A DNA stretch of 64,000 bases. Origin: Alphaproteobacteria bacterium. Lineage in GTDB: Bacteria; Pseudomonadota; Alphaproteobacteria; Micavibrionales; Micavibrionaceae. Where the stretch lies: NCBI GenBank assembly GCA_013215815.1, contig JABSQP010000006.1, positions 1 through 64,000 of the forward strand, written 5' to 3'. Below, one piece after another: positions 9,598 to 17,431 of the stretch. Position 1 is the stretch's first letter. Every line of letters begins with the position of its first letter. Under the pieces are notes generated by a model. That model saw only the letters and a program-made list of their open reading frames with translations, was not told the origin of the DNA and did no database searches. Position numbers and translations under genes: made by a program.

Positions 9598-10769
9598 TGC
9601 AGATGCATAAAAGTGCTCTCTCCGTTTTACTGGCTATGTCTCTTGGCGCTTGTGTCAGTACGAGTGGTGAAGTCGGACGCGGAGCATCACAAAAACCGTT
9701 AAGTTTATCAGTTGAAAGTTTTTCTTCTTTGCCTGGATGGAGAGGCGATAAGTTTAGGGATTTTGCTGCTGCTTATCAGAAAAGTTGTACACCTTTATTA
9801 AAAAGAAGTTCTCAAAATAGATTCGGCCAAAAAGAAATATTTGGTAAAAACCAAGAATGGCAAATTGCTTGTCGTAAATTTTCTAAAATTAACAAAACGA
9901 ACTCGAATGAAGTTCGTAAGTTTTTTGAAGAAAACTTTGTTCCTTACGCGGCGCGTTCTGGTTCTAATCCGAATGGATTATTTACAGGTTATTACGAGGC
10001 GGCTCTAAACGGGTCTTTAACCCGAAAAGGGAAGTACCAGTATCCATTGCATGCACGTCCGAGCGATTTAGTGATGGTGCAGCTCGGAGACTTTCGTGAA
10101 GAACTCAAAGGGCAACGTATTGCAGGTCGTGTGAAGGGTGGAAGCCTTAAGCCGTATGAAACACATGCTGAGATTACAGCTGGAAAATTGCCAAATTCCC
10201 AAGAGAAAGTCCTTGTTTGGGTTGATAGCCCTGTTGACGCATTCTTTATCCAAATACAAGGGTCTGGGGCGGTACAGCTAGATAGTGGCCGTTTGATGCG
10301 TGTTGGATATGCCGGACAGAATGGGCATCCGTACTACGCAATTGGTCGTGAGCTTGTGAAACGTGGCGCGTTAGAAAAACGCGATGTATCGATGCAATCT
10401 ATTCGCGCATGGTTAGAAGAAAATCCGGATCAAGCGCAAGAAGTCATGCAAACAAATAAGTCCTATGTCTTTTTCAAGAAGCTTGATGGTTCTGCACCTG
10501 TTGGTGGGCAAGGTGTCGAGTTAACGCCGATGCGTTCTTTGGCGATTGATCGCTCTATTATTCCTTATGGCATGCCGGTATGGGTTGACTTGGATGCGCC
10601 GACTGCAAGTTCTCAGCCAATTCAACGTTTGATGGTCACGCAAGATACTGGTGGTGCGATACGCGGCCCGGTACGCGGCGATTTCTTTTGGGGATACGGC
10701 AAAAAGGCGGAAGAAATGGCCGGTAATATGAAATCTGACGGGCGTTACTGGTTCTTACTTCCGAAATAA
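9597..10769 (+). CDS. mltA: MltA membrane-bound lytic murein transglycosylase
   Basis: The start at 9597 overlaps the upstream stop and gives a lipoprotein signal (LLAMSLGAC lipobox). The MltA domain runs through FTGYYEAALNGS and VLVWVDSPVDAFFIQIQGSG, and the C-terminal 3D domain has LMVTQDTGGAIRGPVRGD with the conserved aspartates, ending GRYWFLLP. The product is about 390 residues, normal for the family. It cleaves peptidoglycan glycan strands to 1,6-anhydro ends at the outer membrane. Coupling to the Tim44-like gene is the known alphaproteobacterial arrangement. Confidence 0.95.
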   Translation: MQMHKSALSVLLAMSLGACVSTSGEVGRGASQKPLSLSVESFSSLPGWRGDKFRDFAAAYQKSCTPLLKRSSQNRFGQKEIFGKNQEWQIACRKFSKINKTNSNEVRKFFEENFVPYAARSGSNPNGLFTGYYEAALNGSLTRKGKYQYPLHARPSDLVMVQLGDFREELKGQRIAGRVKGGSLKPYETHAEITAGKLPNSQEKVLVWVDSPVDAFFIQIQGSGAVQLDSGRLMRVGYAGQNGHPYYAIGRELVKRGALEKRDVSMQSIRAWLEENPDQAQEVMQTNKSYVFFKKLDGSAPVGGQGVELTPMRSLAIDRSIIPYGMPVWVDLDAPTASSQPIQRLMVTQDTGGAIRGPVRGDFFWGYGKKAEEMAGNMKSDGRYWFLLPK

Positions 10770-10772
10770 TAA

Positions 10773-12071
10773 ATGAATGATATCAAGGCTTTAGTTGGAA
10801 ATAAAATCGCGCAAGGTGCGCTGGGAACCTTTGGTTTAAATATCTGTAATCAGCTTTTTCTCTTTCTTACGCTTACTCTTTTAACTCGTTTAATGACTGC
10901 CGAAGATTTTGGTCTTTATTCGGTAATATTATCGACTGTAACGCTGATTTCTCTTCCTTTTATCGGCGGTTTTACGACATTTACCATGCGCCACGTAGCT
11001 TCTTATAAAGCGAAAGAAGAGTGGGGTGCTTTGCGTGGCTTGCTACAGTTTTCTTTACTATGGGTTATATTTGGCACCATTATTTTTATTTCTATCTCGT
11101 ATGTCTCTTTTAACGTTTTAGAACTAGAAAAATATGTATGGGGATTGCCAACTATATTTTTAATGCCATTGCTTTTATATTTTGGCGCGATTTCCAGAGG
11201 ATTAAAAAAAGTAGTTCAAGGTCGTTTCTTTGAGTTTTTTCTACAGCCATTTATATTCTTTTCACTGTGTATCGCTGCGCATTTCAAAGGTGTCGAATTG
11301 ACTGTTATTTTTGCTCTTCAATTTTATGCAATTAGTATTGTTATCGGTATTCTTTGTAGTGCTTTCTTTGCCTTAAGGTCGTTACCAAAAAATATAAAAC
11401 AAAAAGCTTATTTTCGCGTCAAAGAGTGGGTTCATAGCGCTATCCCGCTTATTTTTGCTGTAGGCCTTGTTGTCGCCAATATGAATATTGATATTGTTAT
11501 GGTGGGCGCGTTAGCGGGAGAGGAAGATGCGGGACAATATCGCGTCGCTTCACGTATGGCCGCCTTTGTTCTATTTATCTTATTTGCATTGAATAATGCC
11601 GTATCTCCCCGAATTTCAGCACTTTATGCGACGGGAGAGAAAGAGAAACTACAGCGCATTATCACCACTGTATCGCGCGCTGCTTTGGTTTTGACGCTTC
11701 CGATTGCAATTATCCTATTTGTGTTTGCGGAAGGTATTCTTTCTTTAGCTTTTGGCAATGTCTTTGCTGCCGCGAGTGTAGCATTAATGATTTTAATTGG
11801 TGCTAATTTATTCAGCGTAGCAATGGGGCAAGTCGGACAAGTTTTATCTTTAACCGGGTATGAAAAATATACAGCCGTATCTGTCCTGATTGCAGTTCTT
11901 ATTAATGTGTCATTAAATGCTTATCTTGTACCGCAAATGGGGATGAATGGCGCTGCTATTGCAACAGGTGTAAGTATTGTTGTCTGGAACACGTTACTTG
12001 CCTTTTGGAGTGTTCAAAAAACAGGCCTGTATTGTACGGCTTTAGGTCCAATTGGAAAAAGAGCGTTCTAA
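10773..12071 (+). CDS. Polysaccharide flippase (Wzx/MOP-family)
   Basis: The 432-residue protein is almost entirely hydrophobic with about 12 membrane segments. Its start (KIAQGALGTFGLNICNQLF) and overall pattern (LTLLTRLMTAEDFGLYSV near the N-terminus, MVGALAGEEDAGQYRVASR mid-protein, YLVPQMGMNGAAIATGVS near the C-terminus) match oligosaccharide-lipid flippases. It would move undecaprenyl-linked sugar units across the inner membrane. It begins 3 bp after mltA and its 3' end overlaps the convergent sulfotransferase by 30 bp. It heads a surface-polysaccharide cluster with glycosyltransferases and sulfotransferases. The exact substrate cannot be told. Confidence 0.88.
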   Translation: MNDIKALVGNKIAQGALGTFGLNICNQLFLFLTLTLLTRLMTAEDFGLYSVILSTVTLISLPFIGGFTTFTMRHVASYKAKEEWGALRGLLQFSLLWVIFGTIIFISISYVSFNVLELEKYVWGLPTIFLMPLLLYFGAISRGLKKVVQGRFFEFFLQPFIFFSLCIAAHFKGVELTVIFALQFYAISIVIGILCSAFFALRSLPKNIKQKAYFRVKEWVHSAIPLIFAVGLVVANMNIDIVMVGALAGEEDAGQYRVASRMAAFVLFILFALNNAVSPRISALYATGEKEKLQRIITTVSRAALVLTLPIAIILFVFAEGILSLAFGNVFAAASVALMILIGANLFSVAMGQVGQVLSLTGYEKYTAVSVLIAVLINVSLNAYLVPQMGMNGAAIATGVSIVVWNTLLAFWSVQKTGLYCTALGPIGKRAF

Positions 12072-12887
12072 GATTTTTTCTAATTCTTTAATATCGCCTT
12101 GATAGGCTTCTAACCATTTTGCATTTTGTTCATCTGTTAAGGATGGAATTTCTTTTTTACTGTTAAAAAGCTGGCGCGTAATTCCAATTTTTTTGAAGAT
12201 ATAGGCAATATGATCCATATCCCAGTTTTTTAACTTCTGGCGGGCATTCTGCGCGATCTTGAAAAGCCACGGAAAGCGAGGCAGAGCGCGTGCTTTACCT
12301 ACGCGTTTTGTTGCTAGCGTTCTGTCAAAAAAAGCAGGGTTTATGCCCAAGAAAGAACCGACTGTTCCGAATGTTTTTTCAAGGTTCTCGTCTTTATCCG
12401 AAAGTTCCTCTGAAAATAGGATAAGGAACTGTTTTTTATCAAAAGTGTCAAACCAGCGTTTTATTTGCTGTGCGTACAAACCGCGATTAAAGGCGTGTTC
12501 GTGTTTTTCCATGAAATGATCGAAGTCACGATATTTAAATCCTTCGCCGCTTTGGAACGTCATTTGATAATGTGAGTGAGCGCGCTTTACAGGATGACGT
12601 AAAATAATAATAAATTTTGCTTTGGGTAGATCTCTTTTAATATGCTTAAGGCAGTGTTCATCATAAATATAACGTGGTGTGAATTCACCGATTGCTTTGT
12701 AGTTTCCTTTTTCTTTAGGAAACCACTTTTTGTACCAGTTAAGACCGCGATCATAATACCAATCGAAAAAGTGGACTTCTTTGCGTGTTTCAGGAACGAA
12801 AACTTCAGGGTGTTCTAGGAGTTGGCGGTGGAGCCAGGATGTTCCGCCTTTTTGAACGCCAATACCGATGAAATCAGGAAGTGTCAT
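12042..12887 (-). CDS. PAPS-dependent sulfotransferase
   Basis: The N-terminal 5'-phosphosulfate loop is FIGIGVQKGGTSWLHRQL; a 3'-phosphate binding segment follows at FIIILRHPVKRAHSHY. The start at 12887 is chosen because its ATG overlaps the stop of the upstream glycosyltransferase (ATGA) and gives MTLPDFIGIG, the usual family N-terminus; the longer open frame reads through the upstream gene. The enzyme transfers sulfate from PAPS to a carbohydrate hydroxyl, probably on the polysaccharide made by this cluster. A second unrelated-in-detail sulfotransferase lies at 14887. Confidence 0.9.
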   Translation of the reverse strand: MTLPDFIGIGVQKGGTSWLHRQLLEHPEVFVPETRKEVHFFDWYYDRGLNWYKKWFPKEKGNYKAIGEFTPRYIYDEHCLKHIKRDLPKAKFIIILRHPVKRAHSHYQMTFQSGEGFKYRDFDHFMEKHEHAFNRGLYAQQIKRWFDTFDKKQFLILFSEELSDKDENLEKTFGTVGSFLGINPAFFDRTLATKRVGKARALPRFPWLFKIAQNARQKLKNWDMDHIAYIFKKIGITRQLFNSKKEIPSLTDEQNAKWLEAYQGDIKELEKILERSFSNWT

Positions 12888-13705
12888 GAGCTTTGCGTTT
12901 GCCCTGTTCGTAAGAATTTCCAAAGACTGCGTGGGATCATCAATCCTATAATTGACCTCATTACACCAATCCAGCACCATATATTAAAGGGTTTAAAGTA
13001 TTTAAGTTGTGCGCGTAAGCGCGACAAAATACTGCCCTTTCGGTTAATAGCGGTCATTTGATGAGGAGAGATCTCTTTATTCACGTAAATGTCTGGTAAA
13101 TTTGCTGCACCAAAAAATTTTTCAATCCGTCTCCACATCTCATAATCTTCGGCATATTTAAAGGATGGGTCATAAGGTCCCGAAATCGAAAAAGCTTGTG
13201 TACGTATCATGACTGAGGGGTGAGCAAGGCAGTTTTTAATTTTTAGGAGTCTACTAACAGCCTTTGGCTTACTAGGGTTATTAAACCTAAATAGTTTTTG
13301 ACCGTTATTGCTGTCGAAAGCCTGTACGTCTGTTCCCAGTATGCCGATACTTGGGTGTACTTCTAAGAATTCGTGCTGTGCGCGTAAACGCCCCTTGTTA
13401 ACTGTATCACCCGCATCAAGGCGCGCTGTATAAATATAATCTTTTTCTATAATAAATTTGAGGCCAGAGTTTAAGGCGCCAATGAGCCCTAAGTTTTTTT
13501 CTAAAGGGAGGTGTAGGAGTCTAAATCCTTCAGGGGCTTTGGGTAATTTCATTGCTGGCATACTGCCATCATCAACAACTAATATGTCTGCGAGCGGCTC
13601 ATCTTCAAAAACAGAGGCTAAAGTTGTATCCAGCCCTTGCTGATCATTGAAGACGCAAATAAGATAGCAGATAGGTTTTTGTAAATCGCTCATATCAGGG
13701 ATCAT
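12884..13705 (-). CDS. Family 2 glycosyltransferase
   Basis: A GT-A fold is indicated by ICVFNDQQGLDTTLASVF, the DILVVDDGS nucleotide-binding motif, NLGLIGALNSGLKF, ARLDAGDT (the DXD-like position) and YAEDYEMWRRIEKF, which contains the catalytic ED. It probably transfers a sugar to a lipid-linked acceptor at the inner face of the membrane. The start may be ATG 13705 or 13693; neither has a good ribosome site. It is divergent from the GT4 gene with only about 10 bp between starts, so the two promoters must overlap the opposite coding region. Confidence 0.85.
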   Translation of the reverse strand: MIPDMSDLQKPICYLICVFNDQQGLDTTLASVFEDEPLADILVVDDGSMPAMKLPKAPEGFRLLHLPLEKNLGLIGALNSGLKFIIEKDYIYTARLDAGDTVNKGRLRAQHEFLEVHPSIGILGTDVQAFDSNNGQKLFRFNNPSKPKAVSRLLKIKNCLAHPSVMIRTQAFSISGPYDPSFKYAEDYEMWRRIEKFFGAANLPDIYVNKEISPHQMTAINRKGSILSRLRAQLKYFKPFNIWCWIGVMRSIIGLMIPRSLWKFLRTGQTQSS

Positions 13706-13715
13706 ATTTATCACA

Positions 13716-14897
13716 ATGTCTGCGGCTAACCATAGTAAAGAGTTGAAACCACTACGGATTTTGCACATTGCATTTACAATGCATGCACGTGGGACCGAGA
13801 CTTGGCTTATGAACGTACTGCGCCGCATAGATAGATCGCGCTTCCAGCTTGATTTTCTGACGATCAACGGGGAAGAGGGGATTTACGATAAAGAAATCAA
13901 AGAACTTGGCGGCAATCTCTATTCTTGTCCGCATCCTGATAATAAAGGTGCTTTTTTAAGAGGGCTTAGGCAAGTTTTAGAAGAAAAAGGTCCCTTTGAT
14001 GCTGTTCATGCGCATCCGTATACCATGAGTGGATTAGCGCTTATGCAGGCTATGCGAACCAATATTCCAGTTCGTATTGTTCATAGCCATACAGACCGCC
14101 GTAAAGCGAGTCGTGATAAATCATGGGTACGGCGTGCCTACATATGCGCAATGAAAAAACTTATTAAAAAGACGGCGACATATGGATTGGCGGCAAGTAA
14201 AGACGCAGCTGTTTCTTTGTTTGGTCAGAATTGGAAAAATGATCCGCGCTGGAATGTGATGTATTGCGGTATTGATTTAAAGCCATTTGAAAAACCAAAA
14301 TCAAAAGAAGAAGTACGGCAGGAACTAGGTATTTCAAATAATGCAAAAGTGATCGGTCATGTTGGTAGTTTTCATTTTGAAAAAAACCATGAGTTTACTC
14401 TTCACTTGTTTGAAAAAATGGCAAAGAAAAATCTTAAGCTTCACCTTCTTCTTGTTGGTGATGGACCGCTTAAAGAGAGCGTAGAAGAGAGTGTTAGAAA
14501 TTTAGGTTTAGAAGGTCGTGTGACTTTCACTGGAGCGCGTCAAGATGTGCCTCATCTTTTAAATGCAATGGATGTGTTTGTGTTTCCATCCCTTTTTGAA
14601 GGGTTGGGTTTAGCGGTTGTTGAAGCGCAGGCTGCGGGGCTTACTTGTTTAGTAGCTGATACTGTTCCTAAAGAGGCTTCTATTGTTGATGGCTCTGTTC
14701 AGTTTCTTCCAATAGAAGAAGCATCAGGAAAATGGAAAGATTCTATTAAAGCGGCAATAGAGGCTGGAGTAGGAGATAAGAAAAACGCTTTGTCTCAAGT
14801 GAAGGCCTCTCCATTTAATATAGAGCATAACGTGACAATGCTTTCTGAGTTATATGACACGCTATCAAACAGGCTAGAAAAAACAGATGCAGCCTAA
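13716..14897 (+). CDS. Family 4 glycosyltransferase (GT-B)
   Basis: The 393-residue product has the GT-B N-terminal signature RILHIAFTMHARGTETWLMN, a middle segment NVMYCGIDLKPFEKP, the second-domain start KVIGHVGSFHFEKNH and the nucleotide-sugar motif FPSLFEGLGLAVVEAQAAGL with the EX7E-type glutamates. It retains the donor-sugar configuration and would extend the polysaccharide unit on the cytosolic face. The gene overlaps the following sulfotransferase by 11 bp, so the three plus-strand genes to 16507 look like one operon. Confidence 0.9.
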   Translation: MSAANHSKELKPLRILHIAFTMHARGTETWLMNVLRRIDRSRFQLDFLTINGEEGIYDKEIKELGGNLYSCPHPDNKGAFLRGLRQVLEEKGPFDAVHAHPYTMSGLALMQAMRTNIPVRIVHSHTDRRKASRDKSWVRRAYICAMKKLIKKTATYGLAASKDAAVSLFGQNWKNDPRWNVMYCGIDLKPFEKPKSKEEVRQELGISNNAKVIGHVGSFHFEKNHEFTLHLFEKMAKKNLKLHLLLVGDGPLKESVEESVRNLGLEGRVTFTGARQDVPHLLNAMDVFVFPSLFEGLGLAVVEAQAAGLTCLVADTVPKEASIVDGSVQFLPIEEASGKWKDSIKAAIEAGVGDKKNALSQVKASPFNIEHNVTMLSELYDTLSNRLEKTDAA

Positions 14898-15786
14898 ATC
14901 TTCATTTCCTGATTTTGTGATTATTGGTGCGCCAAAATGCGGTACAACGACGCTTTATAGTTGGTTAAAGGATCATCCTGATATATTTATGCCCGAAGCG
15001 AAAGAGCCTCATTATTTTGCGCAACATCTATCTGATCGCTATTGTCGCGTGCGTAAGCTTGAAGATTATGAGGCGCTTTTCTCAGACAAAAGAGAAAACC
15101 AAATTTGCGGTGAGGCCTCTGTTTTATACGGGTTTAGCGAAGAAAGCTTGAAGCAAATCTTAGCGCATAATGCTGATACAAAAATCATCATGATGCTACG
15201 TCATCCGATTGATATGATTGTGTCGTATCATGGTCAGTTGTTGGTCAATTTAGAAGAAGATGTTAAGAGTTTTAATCAAGCTTGGGCTTTGCAAAATGAC
15301 AGGAAGGCTGGCGATAAATTACCTTCTACTGCAAAAGACTATTCGTTATTACAATATAAAGAAATTGGATCTCTTGCTAAGCACTTACAAACTGCTCAAG
15401 ACATTATTCCTGAGCATAATTTAAAAGTTATCTTACTTGATGATATGGCGGAAAACCCCTTAGAAATCTACAATGATATTCTAGATTTTCTATCTGTGAG
15501 ACGAGATAATCGCGTTGATTTTGGTAGGGAAAATGAAGCATCAGCCGTTAAATCTCAGTTGATTGAGAGGCTGCGCCGTAGCCAAAACCCTTTTGCTAAG
15601 TTTATAAAATCAATTTTGAAAAAACTGCCATTTGCAGAGAGATTAAATTCAGTTAATCAGGCTAAACGCGTTCAAGTAAAAATTAACCAAGACGTGTTAC
15701 AAGAGACGTATGATTGCTTTGATAGTGATATTAAAGCGCTGGAAACATTTTTCGGTAAAAAGTTGAAAACAAAATATGAAAGATAA
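14887..15786 (+). CDS. Second sulfotransferase
   Basis: The 299-residue product starts PDFVIIGAPKCGTTTLYSWL, the 5'-phosphosulfate loop of heparan-type sulfotransferases, and carries IIMMLRHPIDMIVSYHGQ for 3'-phosphate binding. It overlaps genes on both sides (11 bp each), indicating translational coupling. With the minus-strand sulfotransferase at 12042 it suggests the surface glycan is sulfated at two positions or on two residues; that is inference. Confidence 0.9.
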   Translation: MQPKSSFPDFVIIGAPKCGTTTLYSWLKDHPDIFMPEAKEPHYFAQHLSDRYCRVRKLEDYEALFSDKRENQICGEASVLYGFSEESLKQILAHNADTKIIMMLRHPIDMIVSYHGQLLVNLEEDVKSFNQAWALQNDRKAGDKLPSTAKDYSLLQYKEIGSLAKHLQTAQDIIPEHNLKVILLDDMAENPLEIYNDILDFLSVRRDNRVDFGRENEASAVKSQLIERLRRSQNPFAKFIKSILKKLPFAERLNSVNQAKRVQVKINQDVLQETYDCFDSDIKALETFFGKKLKTKYER

Positions 15787-16507
15787 CTGGATGTCCTTTT
15801 GGAGCGGAACGCTAAAGCCAGCACTTAAAAAAACAGGCATTCAAAAGCCCTATCACCGCTTAAAAAAAGCGTTAGAAGCGGCGCGCCTGCATGGCCGTAA
15901 TCACGAAAATATTTTTGGTTCTATTTATCAAAACAATAATTGGAATGGTGAAGAAAGTGTTTCGGGGCAAGGGTCCGATTTAAAAGAAACAAAAGCACTT
16001 CTTCAAAAACTCCCAGCTTTTTTGGGTAAATATGACATCAAAACCATGATTGATCTTCCATGTGGTGATTATAACTGGATGCAACATTTGGATTATCAAT
16101 TTTCTCGCTATACAGGTATTGATATCGTGCAAGCAATTATTGATCAAAATAACAAGCGCTACGGATCAGACACAGTATCCTTTGAGAAAAAAGATTGTTT
16201 GAAGGATGATTTAGGGGGGGCAGATATATTATTTTGCCGCGATCTTCTTATTCATTTTAGCAACAAAGACTGCCAACTATTTTTTGAAAACATCAGGAAG
16301 TCTAAAATAAAATATTTACTGACGACACATTTCGTTGGTGAAGAAAATGTAGATATTGCGACAGGACAATGGCGCCCAGTCAATCTTTGCGTTGCGCCGT
16401 TTCAGCTTCCAGAGCCTATTGACTTTATTATTGAAGAGACACAAATGTTCAATGGGCGCTATGCTCAAACAAAGACCATGGCGCTTTGGAAAGTCAGTGA
16501 TTTATAA
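15776..16507 (+). CDS. Class I SAM-dependent methyltransferase
   Basis: The 243-residue protein contains the SAM-binding loop IDLPCGDYNWMQHL at about residue 95, YTGIDIVQAIIDQN for the ribose-binding acidic residue, and DILFCRDLLIHFSN at the motif IV position. A FGSIYQNNNWNG segment near residue 48 is typical of methyltransferases in polysaccharide loci. It ends the plus-strand glycan operon and would methylate a sugar of the exported polymer, which is inferred from context only. The substrate cannot be read from the sequence. Confidence 0.85.
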   Translation: MKDNWMSFWSGTLKPALKKTGIQKPYHRLKKALEAARLHGRNHENIFGSIYQNNNWNGEESVSGQGSDLKETKALLQKLPAFLGKYDIKTMIDLPCGDYNWMQHLDYQFSRYTGIDIVQAIIDQNNKRYGSDTVSFEKKDCLKDDLGGADILFCRDLLIHFSNKDCQLFFENIRKSKIKYLLTTHFVGEENVDIATGQWRPVNLCVAPFQLPEPIDFIIEETQMFNGRYAQTKTMALWKVSDL

Positions 16508-16508
16508 A

Positions 16509-16820
16509 TTAGTTATTTGATACGTCTTCAGAAGTTTCTGCTGCTTCTGCAACAGGATCAAAATCTGTCATAGCTGCATCACTTACACCGCTAAAACCTG
16601 ATGAAAATCCTGTATCTGTTTGAGCGCCAGCTGCTGGAGCGATTTCATTTAAAGAATTGGCATCGAAAGTTTCTTCAGTAGCAACTTCAATCGTTTCTTC
16701 TTGAGTTGGTTGTTCGTTACTCGCTAAAATAGCGTCACGTTCTTCAGATACGCCATAAAAAGCGGGTACTGCTGTAAATGACAGAACAATAATTGCTGCA
16801 CATAGGTAAATGAATTTCAT
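16509..16820 (-). CDS. Small exported acidic protein, unknown
   Basis: The 103-residue product has an N-terminal hydrophobic segment (FIYLCAAIIVLSFTAVPAF) suggesting a signal peptide or anchor, followed by an acidic, Glu/Thr/Ala-rich low-complexity tail (PTQEETIEVATEETFDANS). A good ribosome site (GAGGAAGAT) precedes ATG 16820. I do not recognise a family. It ends 2 bp from the convergent methyltransferase stop. It is probably periplasmic or membrane-attached. Confidence 0.6.
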   Translation of the reverse strand: MKFIYLCAAIIVLSFTAVPAFYGVSEERDAILASNEQPTQEETIEVATEETFDANSLNEIAPAAGAQTDTGFSSGFSGVSDAAMTDFDPVAEAAETSEDVSNN

Positions 16821-16868
16821 ATCTTCCTCCTCAACCCTTTAATAAAGGGAGTGTTTTAGCTAGGGGAA

Positions 16869-17000
16869 TTAAAATGTCTCTTCAAGCCAATTCCCAAAGC
16901 CTTGTAAATCTTTTCCAGCGCCATTCCATGTATTAGAGCAGCCACTGACAAATCCAGCTAAAAGAATAAGAGCAAAAAGAGTAGATAGTTTTTTATTCAT
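16869..17000 (-). CDS. Entericidin A/B-like small lipoprotein
   Basis: A 43-residue frame starts at ATG 17000. It has a Lys-rich start, a hydrophobic stretch (FALILLAGFVSGC) with a lipobox cysteine, and a mature tail NTWNGAGKDLQGFGNWLEE. The GAGKD pattern after the lipidated cysteine is the hallmark of entericidin-like lipoproteins, short envelope lipoproteins linked to stress in enterobacteria. It sits 48 bp upstream of the 16820 gene on the same strand and may be cotranscribed with it. Confidence 0.8.
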   Translation of the reverse strand: MNKKLSTLFALILLAGFVSGCSNTWNGAGKDLQGFGNWLEETF

Positions 17001-17184
17001 AATGAAACCTTGTCTTTCTTTGAAACGAAAGTTTCTCATAAAATAATAGCATTTCCAATGCTTATCCGGCTCTTTTGTTGACTCTTTTCAGTCATTCTGG
17101 CACGACTCTTAACTGGTATGGATAATTTTATATCAAAAAATACCACCAATTACCATAATAATTTTCTAAAAAGGAGGAAATATC

Positions 17185-17376
17185 ATGGCACACCCAGCAT
17201 TTCAGCTTAAAAGAGCTAAAAATGACCAGTATTACTTCACTTTAACTGCAAAAAACGGACAAGTTATCGCTCAGTCAGAGATGTATAACTCTAAGGATGC
17301 AGCAGAAAATGGCATTGAATCAGTAAAAAGCAATGCACCACAAGCTGAGATCGATGATCAATCGGCAGCTGCATAA
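17185..17376 (+). CDS. YegP/DUF1508 family small protein
   Basis: The 63-residue product contains one DUF1508 repeat: FQLKRAKNDQYYFTLTAKNG, then SEMYNSKDAAENGIESVK. YegP of E. coli has two repeats; this is a single-repeat form with an Asp/Ala tail. A very strong ribosome site (AAGGAGG, 8 bases before the ATG) and an efficient downstream terminator suggest high expression. The function of the family is not known. It stands alone between the envelope lipoprotein and the acyltransferase. Confidence 0.85.
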   Translation: MAHPAFQLKRAKNDQYYFTLTAKNGQVIAQSEMYNSKDAAENGIESVKSNAPQAEIDDQSAAA

Positions 17377-17404
17377 ATATTTATAAGTATATAATTTTTG
17401 AAGA

Positions 17405-17431
17405 GCCGTGGTTTTGCCGCGGCTTTTTTAT
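17405..17431 (+). terminator. Rho-independent terminator after the DUF1508 gene
   Basis: AGCCGTGG / CCGCGGCT form an 8-bp stem (one G-U type position) with a short loop, followed by a run of T from 17425. It lies 28 bp after the stop of the 17185 gene and touches the 3' end of the convergent acyltransferase frame. Confidence 0.85.
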
